64,000 bases of DNA, taken from Rhodanobacteraceae bacterium (lineage in GTDB: Bacteria > Pseudomonadota > Gammaproteobacteria > Xanthomonadales > Xanthomonadaceae). The translations under genes were made by a program, and so were the position numbers. The notes below the pieces were generated by a model, which did not search any database, was not told the origin of the DNA, and worked only from the letters and a program-made list of their open reading frames with translations. The number at the start of each line of letters is the position of its first letter. Position 1 is the first letter of the stretch. Location: assembly GCA_024233975.1 (NCBI GenBank), contig JACKOX010000012.1, forward strand, positions 37,133 to 101,132. Direction: 5' to 3'. This document shows, in pieces, positions 46,086 to 53,286 of this stretch.

Positions 46086-46109
46086 CGGGATGACTTGTTC
46101 AGCGTTGCC
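46086..46109. repeat. IS right terminal inverted repeat
   Basis: Twenty-four bases beginning CGGGATGACTTG and ending GCGTTGCC, the exact complement of the left end. They are followed by TTAG at 46110-46113. Confidence 0.95.
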
Positions 46110-46643
46110 TTAGTCAGGGTCGGTTGCTTTCTGACGACCCAGGAAGCGCAGCGTGACCCAGACGGCCAGTCCCAGCGCGCCGGCCACCATGCAGCCGACA
46201 TGCAGGCTGCTCAGCGAAATCACAAACAGCATGGCATTGCCCTCGGCGAACGGTGCCAGCGGATGCATGTCGCTGTGCATGAAGCTGTCGAGCAGGACAT
46301 GGCTTAGCGTTCCGATCAGGCATCCGGCAATGATGGGCGCCCAACCAGCCTGCGGCGCGACACGCAGCCAGGCCAGACGGTGTGCGGACAGCTGGAAGTT
46401 GGCAAGGCGAGCCAGCCACGGATAAAGCCATCGCGTCAGCGGCATCGCCAGCAGGGCAATCGGAATGGCGCCGAGATAGGTGTGGGTCGGGCCGTGCAGC
46501 ACGGCGTCGCCGCGAACCATGCGGATCAGCGGTTCGAGGTCGATCAGTATCTGCGACACTCCGAAGCCGACCAGGCTGAAGTGGCGTCCCAGCACGACCT
46601 TGGCGGCCATGCCGGGGCCCATGTGCAGTGGCGTGAAGGGCAT
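46110..46643 (-). CDS. Multi-pass membrane protein of unknown function
   Basis: A 177-residue protein with about four hydrophobic helices and conserved His (MPFTPLHMGPG, HGPTHTYLGA, THVLLDSFMHSDMH in part), suggesting a metal-binding membrane protein. I chose ATG 46643; TTG 46673 would add 10 residues. Its TAA stop lies within the TTAG target duplication of the insertion sequence, so the insertion fell exactly at the gene end and left the protein complete. It is divergent from radA. Confidence 0.75.
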   Translation of the reverse strand: MPFTPLHMGPGMAAKVVLGRHFSLVGFGVSQILIDLEPLIRMVRGDAVLHGPTHTYLGAIPIALLAMPLTRWLYPWLARLANFQLSAHRLAWLRVAPQAGWAPIIAGCLIGTLSHVLLDSFMHSDMHPLAPFAEGNAMLFVISLSSLHVGCMVAGALGLAVWVTLRFLGRQKATDPD

Positions 46644-46712
46644 GGTGTGGCGTCTCAGCGAATGCGAATCCAAGACGCTACTCTAGGCCATCGAACACGG
46701 ATGGTCAGCGGC

Positions 46713-48083
46713 ATGGCGAAGACGCGCAGCATGTATGTGTGCAGTGAATGTGGCGGCGAACACAGCAAGTGGCAGGGCCAGTGCGCTGATTGCGGCGCCT
46801 GGAACACCCTCAGCGAGTTCCGCATCGAGAAGGGACCAGCGGCCGCACGCACGCGTACGGGCTATGCCGGCGCAGATGATCGCGCGAAGCCCGTCAGGCT
46901 GGCGGATGTGTCAGGCGAACAGGCCGAGCGCGTCAGCATCGGCATCGGCGAGCTGGATCGCGTGCTGGGCGGCGGGCTGGTGCGCGGCTCGGTGGTGCTG
47001 GTTGGCGGCGATCCTGGCATCGGCAAGTCCACGCTGCTGCTACAGACCGCATCGAAGCTAGCCGGCGACCTGCCCGGGCTGTACGTCAGCGGCGAGGAAA
47101 GCCTGGCGCAGATTGCCTCGCGCGGCGGTCGTCTGGGGCTGGATCTGTCCCGCATCGACGCGCTGGCCGAGACCTGCGTGGAGCGCATCATCGACCAGCT
47201 GCAGGAAAGCAAGCCGGCGCTTGCGGTCATCGATTCGATCCAGACCATCTACAGCGAAGAACTGACTGCCGCACCGGGTTCGGTGAGCCAGGTGCGCGAA
47301 TCGGCGGCGCGGCTGACGCGCTTCGCCAAGCAGACCGCGACCAGCCTGTTCCTGGTCGGCCACGTCACCAAGGAAGGCGGCATCGCCGGACCACGCGTGC
47401 TGGAGCACATGGTCGACGCCGTGCTGTATTTCGAGGGCGAGTCCGGCAGTCGCTTCCGCGTGCTGCGCGCCTTCAAGAACCGCTTTGGCGCGGTAAACGA
47501 ACTGGGCGTGTTCGCGATGACCGAAGGCGGACTGCGTGAGGTGTCCAATCCCTCGGCGATCTTCCTCTCCGGCAAGCCGGAAACCACGCCGGGCAGCTGC
47601 GTGATGGTGACCCGCGAAGGCACGCGGCCGCTGCTGGTCGAGGTGCAGGCGCTGGTCGATTCCTCGCCGCTGTCGAATCCGCGCCGGGTGGCCGTCGGCT
47701 TCGAACAGAACCGGCTGGCGCTGCAGTTGGCGGTACTGCATCGGCACGGTGGGATTTCGGTCAGCGATCAGGACGTCTTCGTCAATGTGGTTGGCGGCAT
47801 CCGCGTGCAAGAAACCGCTGCAGATCTGCCGGTACTGCTGGCCGTGCTGGGCTCATTGCGTGACCAGCCGCTGGCACGACGCACGGTGGCTTTTGGTGAA
47901 GTCGGGCTTTCCGGCGAAATCCGCCCGGTGCCGAACGGCGAGGAGCGTCTGAAGGAGGCCGCCACGCACGGCTTCGAGCGTGCCATCGTGCCCAAGGCCA
48001 ATGCGCCGAAATCCGGCAAGGTCGGCGGGATCGAGGTAATCGGTGTCGAGCGGCTGGCGGAAGCGCTGGAAGCCGCGTTCTGA
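46713..48083 (+). CDS. radA: DNA repair protein RadA
   Basis: Branch-migration helicase acting in recombinational repair. 456 residues against 460 in E. coli. The N-terminal zinc finger uses Cys 10, 13, 24 and 27. The RecA-like ATPase has Walker A GDPGIGKSTLLL (about 99). The RadA-specific motif FKNRFGAVNELG and the C-terminal Lon-protease-like domain (ISVSDQDVFVNVVGGIRVQE) are present. ATG 46713 gives the standard M-A-K-T-R start; ATG 46701 is also in frame. It is convergent with the PilZ gene, 12 bases apart. Confidence 0.96.
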   Translation: MAKTRSMYVCSECGGEHSKWQGQCADCGAWNTLSEFRIEKGPAAARTRTGYAGADDRAKPVRLADVSGEQAERVSIGIGELDRVLGGGLVRGSVVLVGGDPGIGKSTLLLQTASKLAGDLPGLYVSGEESLAQIASRGGRLGLDLSRIDALAETCVERIIDQLQESKPALAVIDSIQTIYSEELTAAPGSVSQVRESAARLTRFAKQTATSLFLVGHVTKEGGIAGPRVLEHMVDAVLYFEGESGSRFRVLRAFKNRFGAVNELGVFAMTEGGLREVSNPSAIFLSGKPETTPGSCVMVTREGTRPLLVEVQALVDSSPLSNPRRVAVGFEQNRLALQLAVLHRHGGISVSDQDVFVNVVGGIRVQETAADLPVLLAVLGSLRDQPLARRTVAFGEVGLSGEIRPVPNGEERLKEAATHGFERAIVPKANAPKSGKVGGIEVIGVERLAEALEAAF

Positions 48084-48095
48084 GGCGATCCCGCC

Positions 48096-48464
48096 TCAGG
48101 CGTGGGTCAGTTCGCCGAGTTCGCGATAAAGCAGTTCGGCGTTGCCAAGGTTGATCTCCACCAGGCGCTTGAGCTTGGTGAAGCTGTCGAGGTCGATCTT
48201 TTCGCAGGCGAAGGCGAGGCTGCCGTTGTGGGCGCGCGCCAGCGTGCAGGTCATGCCGATCATCACGCCGCCGCCAAGCCGGATGTCCAGGCGGAAACGG
48301 TTGCCACCATTGGGTTCGAAATCCTCCGGACGGCTGATGAGGCAGCCGCGCAGGCACAGGTCGATCAGCTCGCTGGTCCACATCGCCTTGGGCGAATACA
48401 GGCGTACGCTGCCTTCCACCGGAAAGCGATGAAAGCGTCGACGTTCGTTCCCCAACGAATCCAC
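48096..48464 (-). CDS. PilZ-domain protein
   Basis: A PilZ domain of about 122 residues. The c-di-GMP-binding R-x-x-x-R element is seen in NERRRFHRFPVEG, and the D/N-x-S-x-x-G element is degenerate as D-L-C-L-R-G-C. The Ser-to-Cys change makes c-di-GMP binding uncertain. GTG 48464, after AAGGACC, is the likely start because the frame upstream runs into the CcsA-like gene. It is probably co-transcribed with that gene and functions in the cytoplasm. Confidence 0.82.
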   Translation of the reverse strand: MDSLGNERRRFHRFPVEGSVRLYSPKAMWTSELIDLCLRGCLISRPEDFEPNGGNRFRLDIRLGGGVMIGMTCTLARAHNGSLAFACEKIDLDSFTKLKRLVEINLGNAELLYRELGELTHA

Positions 48465-48486
48465 TCGATACGGTCCTTGTGCGTGG

Positions 48487-49287
48487 TCAGGTGCCGCGCT
48501 GCAGAATGACTTCCAGCACGAACTTGCTGCCGAAGAATGCCAGCAAAAGCAGCAACATGGCGAGCAATGTCCAGCGAACCGCACGTTTGCCGCGCCAGCC
48601 GAAGCGCCAGCGGCCGAACAGCAGCACGCCAAAAGCAGCCCAGGCGAGCAGCGATAGTACCGTCTTGTGCACGAGGTGCTGGGCAAAGAGGTTGTCGACG
48701 AACAGCACGCCGGAGAGCAGCGCCAGCGTCAGCACCACGAAGCCCGCGGCGATCAGCCGGAACATCAGTGATTCCAGCAACGTCAGCGGCGGGAAACGGT
48801 GCATCAGCGTGCGCAGTTCGTGGTGGCGCAGCGCCTGTTCCTGGCGCCATAGCAGCAGGGCCAGCAGTGCGGCGACGGCGAGCATGGCGTAGGCCAGCAG
48901 CGCCAGTCCCGCGTGCAGCTGCACCGGCCAGCTCATGTTTTCGGGCGCATGGATGCCGAACAGACCGTAGGCCAGCACGCTGATTGCGGCGATCGGATAC
49001 ACCACCATCCCCAGCAGCTGGAAATGCCGTCCCCAGGCCACGGCACTGCTGATCAGTGCCATGCCGGCGCCCACCAGCGACAGCGCCGCGATGACGTGGA
49101 TGTCGGGTCCGCCGATGCGATGCCAGGTCCAAACATGCGCGCCGAGGTGCAGGGCGGCACCGAGCAGGCCGATGACCACGCCCATGCGGCGCATGCCTTC
49201 GCTGTCCGCGCGCGCGGGTCGCCAGCCACCCAGCAGCAGGATGGCAGCGGCGTAGCAGATCAGCGCGGCGAGCGAGAGGACAAGCAT
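48487..49287 (-). CDS. CcsA/YpjD-like cytochrome c assembly membrane protein
   Basis: 266 residues with about eight hydrophobic helices, belonging to the CcsA/CcmC haem-handling family. It lies divergent to ffh, the usual position of this YpjD-type gene in gammaproteobacteria. His residues in GIHAPENMSWPVQLHAGLAL (part) and AQHLVHKTVLSLLAW could ligate haem. Its exact role in haem delivery is not established. The PilZ gene follows 22 bases downstream. Confidence 0.87.
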   Translation of the reverse strand: MLVLSLAALICYAAAILLLGGWRPARADSEGMRRMGVVIGLLGAALHLGAHVWTWHRIGGPDIHVIAALSLVGAGMALISSAVAWGRHFQLLGMVVYPIAAISVLAYGLFGIHAPENMSWPVQLHAGLALLAYAMLAVAALLALLLWRQEQALRHHELRTLMHRFPPLTLLESLMFRLIAAGFVVLTLALLSGVLFVDNLFAQHLVHKTVLSLLAWAAFGVLLFGRWRFGWRGKRAVRWTLLAMLLLLLAFFGSKFVLEVILQRGT

Positions 49288-49316
49288 CCGGTCAGTTTGG
49301 CACAGGGCATGGGAGC

Positions 49317-49350
49317 GGGAAACGCCGGCATGTGGCCGGCCGGCGTTCCC
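49317..49350. promoter_or_regulatory. Inverted repeat between divergent ccsA-like gene and ffh
   Basis: An imperfect 12-bp inverted repeat, GGGAAACGCCGGC against its complement with one bulged base, separated by a 10-base loop. It lies just upstream of a TATACT -10-like element for ffh (49366-49371). It could be an operator, an mRNA hairpin or chance in a GC-rich spacer. Confidence 0.35.
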
Positions 49351-49406
49351 GGGCCGCTCTGACGTTATACTGCGCGGCCTTGATTTCCCCGTAGTCCGTT
49401 CCGTCC

Positions 49407-50780
49407 ATGTTCGAATCCCTGACCCAGCGACTGTCGTCCACCGTCCAGACCCTGCGCGGCCGTGGACGGCTGAGCGACAGTAATATCCGCGACGCGCTGC
49501 GCGAAGTCCGTATCGCCCTGCTGGAGGCCGACGTGGCCCTGCCGGTGGTGCAGGCGCTGACCCAGCGCATCAAGCAGCGCGCCATCGGCCAGGAAGTGGC
49601 GAAGAGCCTCACTCCGGGCCAGGCACTGATCAAGGTCGTCCGTGACGAACTGACCACGGTGATGGGTTCGCAGGCCAACGAGCTGAATCTCGCCGTGTCG
49701 CCGCCGGCCATTGTGCTGATGGCCGGCCTGCAGGGCGCGGGCAAGACCACCACCGTCGGCAAGCTGGCCAAGCTGCTGAAGGATCGCCAGAAGAAGAAGG
49801 TGATGGTGGTCAGCTGCGACATCTATCGTCCGGCCGCCATCCAGCAGCTGGAAACGCTGGCCAAGCAGGTGGATGTGCTGTTCCACCCGAGCAGCGCCGG
49901 CGACGATCCGGTAGCCATTGCCAAATCCGCGATCGACGCGGCGAAGAAGAATTACGCCGACGTGCTGCTGGTCGATACCGCTGGCCGCCTCGCCATCGAC
50001 GAGGCGATGATGGCGGAGATCAAGGCGCTGCACGCGGCGATCGAGCCTTCCGAAACGCTGTTCGTGGTTGACGCCATGACCGGCCAGGATGCCGCCAATA
50101 CCGCCAAGGCCTTCAGTGAGGCGCTGCCGCTGACCGGCGTGGTGCTGACCAAGACCGACGGCGATGCCCGTGGCGGTGCTGCGCTGTCGGTGCGCTATAT
50201 CACCGGTCGGCCGATCAAGTACATCGGTGTCAGTGAGAAGCCCGACGGCCTCGACGTGTTCCACCCGGATCGCGTGGCCAGCCGCATCCTCGACATGGGC
50301 GACGTGCTGTCGCTGGTCGAGGAAGTCGAGCGCAAGGTCGACCACGAGAAGGCCGCGAAGCTGGCCGAGAAGGTGGTCAAGGGCAAGAAATTCAACCTCG
50401 AAGACATGCGCGAGCAGCTGCAGCAGATGCAGAACATGGGCGGCCTGACCGGTCTGCTCGACAAGCTGCCGGGCGTTGGCCAGATCTCCGAGCAGATGAA
50501 AAGCCAGGTCAACGACAAGCACCTGGTGCGGATGGTCGCCATCATCGACTCGATGACCAAGAAGGAGCGCCGGCACCCGTCGCTGCTGAACGGCTCGCGT
50601 CGCGCGCGCATTGCCCGTGGTTCCGGCACCACGCCGGCCGACGTCAACCGCCTGCTGAAGCAGTTCCAGCAGATGGAAAAGATGATGTCGAAGATGGGCG
50701 GCGGCAAGCTGCGCGGGATGATGCGCGGCATGAAGGGAATGATGGGCCGGGGCGGCCCCGGCGGCATGCCGTTCGGCTGA
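49407..50780 (+). CDS. ffh: Signal recognition particle protein Ffh
   Basis: SRP GTPase that binds 4.5S RNA and signal sequences and targets membrane proteins. 457 residues. The N domain is followed by the G domain with the P-loop GLQGAGKTTTVGKLA, DTAGRL and TKTDGDARGGA. The Met-rich M domain ends with a series of M/G/K residues (MEKMMSKMGGGKLRGMM). It is the first gene of the block ending in rplS. No 4.5S RNA gene is visible in the window. Confidence 0.97.
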   Translation: MFESLTQRLSSTVQTLRGRGRLSDSNIRDALREVRIALLEADVALPVVQALTQRIKQRAIGQEVAKSLTPGQALIKVVRDELTTVMGSQANELNLAVSPPAIVLMAGLQGAGKTTTVGKLAKLLKDRQKKKVMVVSCDIYRPAAIQQLETLAKQVDVLFHPSSAGDDPVAIAKSAIDAAKKNYADVLLVDTAGRLAIDEAMMAEIKALHAAIEPSETLFVVDAMTGQDAANTAKAFSEALPLTGVVLTKTDGDARGGAALSVRYITGRPIKYIGVSEKPDGLDVFHPDRVASRILDMGDVLSLVEEVERKVDHEKAAKLAEKVVKGKKFNLEDMREQLQQMQNMGGLTGLLDKLPGVGQISEQMKSQVNDKHLVRMVAIIDSMTKKERRHPSLLNGSRRARIARGSGTTPADVNRLLKQFQQMEKMMSKMGGGKLRGMMRGMKGMMGRGGPGGMPFG

Positions 50781-50814
50781 GCATTCCCGGGTTCACGTCC
50801 CTGTCAGGCCGGGG

Positions 50815-50844
50815 TTTCCATTTGGAGAGCCGCGGTATTACAAT
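50815..50844 (+). promoter_or_regulatory. Candidate rpsP promoter
   Basis: TACAAT at 50839-50844 with TTTCCA 18 bases upstream. The -10 context (ACAATGT) is the same as that upstream of rplS. It lies in the 128-base ffh-rpsP spacer. Confidence 0.4.
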
Positions 50845-50908
50845 GTCCCGTTCACCGCGCCGGATTTTCTGTCAGGCGCCGGGCCTTCAACTTTCATAGA
50901 GAAACATC

Positions 50909-51157
50909 ATGGTCAAGATCCGTCTGACCCGTGGCGGCGCCAAGAAGCGTCCGTTCTACCACATCGTTGTCACCGACCAGCGCAACAAGCGCGATGGCCG
51001 TTCGCTGGAGCGTCTGGGTTACTTCAACCCGATCGCCAGCGGCCAGGACAAGTCGCTGGACATCAACATGGACCGCCTGCAGCACTGGGTGGGCCAGGGT
51101 GCGCAGATGAGCGACAAGGTCAGCGCGCTGGTCAAGCAGGCCGGCAAGGCCGCCTGA
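50909..51157 (+). CDS. rpsP: 30S ribosomal protein S16
   Basis: 82 residues, the same length as E. coli S16. It opens MVKIRLTRGGAKKRPFYHIV and contains RLGYFNPIA, both conserved in the family. It is part of the 30S subunit body near h15/h17 of 16S rRNA. It is 18 bases upstream of rimM, the standard order. Confidence 0.97.
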   Translation: MVKIRLTRGGAKKRPFYHIVVTDQRNKRDGRSLERLGYFNPIASGQDKSLDINMDRLQHWVGQGAQMSDKVSALVKQAGKAA

Positions 51158-51175
51158 TCCCTGCGGTGACGAACG

Positions 51176-51694
51176 ATGGCCGCTGACAAGCCAGCGTCCA
51201 TCGAGCTGGGTCGCATCGCCGGGGTTTTCGGCGTGCGCGGCTGGCTGAAGATCGAGTCCTGGACCGATCCCCGCGAAGCCATCTTCGACTATCCGGAGTG
51301 GCACCTGTCCCGTCAGGGTTCCGATGCGGCCACGCTGGTCAGGCATCTGGAAGGGCGCCCGCAGGGCAAGGGTCTGGTGGTTCGTCTGCCGGGCATCGAT
51401 ACCCAGGAAGCGGCACGCGAGCTGATCGGCCAACGCATCAGCATCCTGCGCGAAGACCTTCCGGAACCTGCGCCTGGCGAGTTTTACTGGGCCGACCTCG
51501 AAGGTTTGTCTGTCAGTACCGTGGACGGCGTGGCGCTGGGTCGCGTATCCCACCTGATTGCCACCGGTGCCAATGACGTGCTGGTGGTGCAGGGGGAGCG
51601 GGAACGTCTGATTCCCTTCGTGCAGCCCGACGTGGTGCGCGACGTGGATCTGCAGGCGGGCACGCTGACGGTCGATTGGGATGCTGATTTCTGA
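51176..51694 (+). CDS. rimM: Ribosome maturation factor RimM
   Basis: Binds S19 and assists assembly of the 30S head. 172 residues. The N-terminal domain begins IELGRIAGVFGVRGWLKIES. The C-terminal PRC-barrel begins EFYWADLEGLSV, with HLIATGANDVLVV and ERLIPFV. It lies between rpsP and trmD as in most gammaproteobacteria. The gap to trmD (156 bases) is longer than usual and contains a hairpin. Confidence 0.95.
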   Translation: MAADKPASIELGRIAGVFGVRGWLKIESWTDPREAIFDYPEWHLSRQGSDAATLVRHLEGRPQGKGLVVRLPGIDTQEAARELIGQRISILREDLPEPAPGEFYWADLEGLSVSTVDGVALGRVSHLIATGANDVLVVQGERERLIPFVQPDVVRDVDLQAGTLTVDWDADF

Positions 51695-51698
51695 TGCT

Positions 51699-51731
51699 GT
51701 GAGAAATCGGGCATCCTGCCGCGATTCTCAC
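51699..51731. terminator. Hairpin between rimM and trmD
   Basis: GTGAGAAATCG pairs with CGATTCTCAC apart from one bulged A, across a 12-base loop, just after the rimM stop. There is no U tract, so it may be an attenuator or an mRNA-processing or stability element rather than a terminator. Confidence 0.35.
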
Positions 51732-51850
51732 GAAAACGATCACGGCGGAGTCGTGCCACGTTTTCCGCATCGGTCGCTTGCGCGACAGCTGCGACGGCAC
51801 ATCCCAGTGCCGAATCGCGGTTGACGCGCTCCAGATGGTAGGAGTCAGCC

Positions 51851-52591
51851 ATGCGTATCGACGTGGTCAGCCTGTTTCCCGAGTACTTCGGGCCCGGCAT
51901 GGCGCCGGGGGTGATCGACCGGGCGCGCCAGCGCGGCCTGCTCGACATCGAGGCCTGGAACCCGCGCGACTTCACCGAGGACAACTACCGGACGATCGAT
52001 GATCGGCCTTTCGGTGGCGGCCCGGGCATGGTGATGCTGGTCGATCCGCTGCGGCGCGCGCTGCAGGCGGCACGGGCGGCGGCTCCGGAACCGGTGTCGA
52101 CGATCTACCTCAGCCCGCAGGGTCGGCCGCTTACCCAGAAGCGGGCGCGTGAGCTGGCGGCGATGCCCCGACTGCTGCTGCTTTGCGGCCGCTACGAGGG
52201 CGTCGACGAGCGTCTGGTGGCGGCGGAAGTCGACGAGGAAATCTCCATCGGCGACTACGTCATCTCCGGTGGTGAGCTGGCGGCGGCGGTATTGATCGAT
52301 GCCGTGGGGCGGCTGCAGGAAGGCGCGCTCAACGACGCCGACAGCGCCGCGCAGGATAGTTTCGAGGATGGTCTGCTCGATTGCCCGCACTACACGCGGC
52401 CGGTGGAGCATGAACTGGGCGAGGTGCCGGCGGTACTGCGATCCGGCGACCACGCGGCCATCCGTCGCTGGCGTCGCCAGCAGTCGCTGCTGCGGACGCG
52501 GGATCGTCGTCCGGATCTGCTGGCGCTGGCGGAACTGAGTCCGGAGGACCGTCGCTGGCTGTCTTTGCAGGGCGACAGCAACGAGGATTGA
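51851..52591 (+). CDS. trmD: tRNA (guanine37-N1)-methyltransferase TrmD
   Basis: Methylates G37 next to the anticodon, preventing frameshifts. 246 residues of the SPOUT class. It shows MRIDVVSLFPEYF, DDRPFGGGPGMVM, the knot segment LLLCGRYEGVDERL and SIGDYVISGGELAA. It has a good Shine-Dalgarno (GGAG, about 8 bases). A likely separate promoter for rplS lies downstream. Confidence 0.97.
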   Translation: MRIDVVSLFPEYFGPGMAPGVIDRARQRGLLDIEAWNPRDFTEDNYRTIDDRPFGGGPGMVMLVDPLRRALQAARAAAPEPVSTIYLSPQGRPLTQKRARELAAMPRLLLLCGRYEGVDERLVAAEVDEEISIGDYVISGGELAAAVLIDAVGRLQEGALNDADSAAQDSFEDGLLDCPHYTRPVEHELGEVPAVLRSGDHAAIRRWRRQQSLLRTRDRRPDLLALAELSPEDRRWLSLQGDSNED

Positions 52592-52645
52592 CCGGCGTTT
52601 CGTGGGCCCAAGGCAAGGGGTTCCCGGACAGACCGGATAAAGCAC

Positions 52646-52675
52646 TGGCATTACGCCAGATTTTCAAGCTACAAT
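52646..52675 (+). promoter_or_regulatory. Candidate rplS promoter
   Basis: TACAAT at 52670-52675 with TGGCAT 18 bases upstream, in the 148-base trmD-rplS spacer. The -10 and following GT match the candidate rpsP promoter. Confidence 0.4.
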
Positions 52676-52739
52676 GTGCAGCTTCCCGACGCGAACGCAG
52701 TCCGCGTGCGCAACAGAACAACTTCAGGTCGGCAAAATC

Positions 52740-53120
52740 ATGAGCAACCTTATCCAGCAATTCGAAGCCGAGCAGGCGCAGCGTCAGCTGCCGGATTTCG
52801 GCCCGGGCGACACCGTGATCGTCAACGTCAAGGTCAAGGAAGGCAACCGCGAGCGCGTGCAGGCCTATGAAGGCGTGGTCATCGCCAAGAAGAACGCCGG
52901 CCTCAACTCCGCGTTCACCGTGCGCAAGATTTCGCACGGCGAAGGCGTCGAGCGCGTGTTCCAGAGCCACAGTCAGGCCATCGACTCGGTCGTGGTCAAG
53001 CGTCGTGGCGCAGTGCGTGGTGCCAAGCTGTACTACCTGCGCGATCGCGCAGGCAAGTCGGCCCGCATCAAGGAAAACCTCAACTATCACGCGCCGACCG
53101 ACGCCGCCTCCGCGGAGTAA
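52740..53120 (+). CDS. rplS: 50S ribosomal protein L19
   Basis: 126 residues, slightly longer than E. coli L19 (115) because of a C-terminal tail (YHAPTDAASAE). Family motifs are PDFGPGDTVIVNVKVKEG, the RVQAYEGVVIAKKN segment and VVKRRGAVRGAKLYYLRDR. L19 sits at the 30S-50S interface. It is the last gene of the ffh-rplS block, followed by a strong hairpin. Confidence 0.97.
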   Translation: MSNLIQQFEAEQAQRQLPDFGPGDTVIVNVKVKEGNRERVQAYEGVVIAKKNAGLNSAFTVRKISHGEGVERVFQSHSQAIDSVVVKRRGAVRGAKLYYLRDRAGKSARIKENLNYHAPTDAASAE

Positions 53121-53162
53121 GGTCGAACGCAAAGGCCACGGCATTGCCGTCGGCCACAGGCA

Positions 53163-53193
53163 CGCAAACGGTCGCTTCGGCGGCCGTTTTGCG
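53163..53193 (+). terminator. Rho-independent terminator after rplS
   Basis: A stem formed by ACGCAAACGG-x-CGC and GCG-x-CCGTTTTGCGT around a stable TTCG tetraloop, with T-rich sequence in the right arm and just after it. It separates rplS from htpG. Confidence 0.7.
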
Positions 53194-53286
53194 TTTCCGG
53201 CGTTGTCGTCGCGAAGGCGGCTACCCTTGAATTCCGCGCGCTGGGTCCCATCTTTCGCGCAGCGAAATTCATAGCGGAGCCCGCCC

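Larger units (their letters stand above)
44937..46109. mobile_element. Complete IS5-family insertion sequence
   Basis: A 1173-bp element bounded by perfect 24-bp terminal inverted repeats, starting GGCAACGCTGAACAAG on the left (44937-44960) with its complement on the right (46086-46109). It is flanked by a TTAG duplication on both sides. It holds a single intact transposase gene on the minus strand. Intact ends, target duplication and open frame together suggest a recent insertion by an active element. It lies between a zinc-ribbon gene and a membrane-protein gene. Confidence 0.96.
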
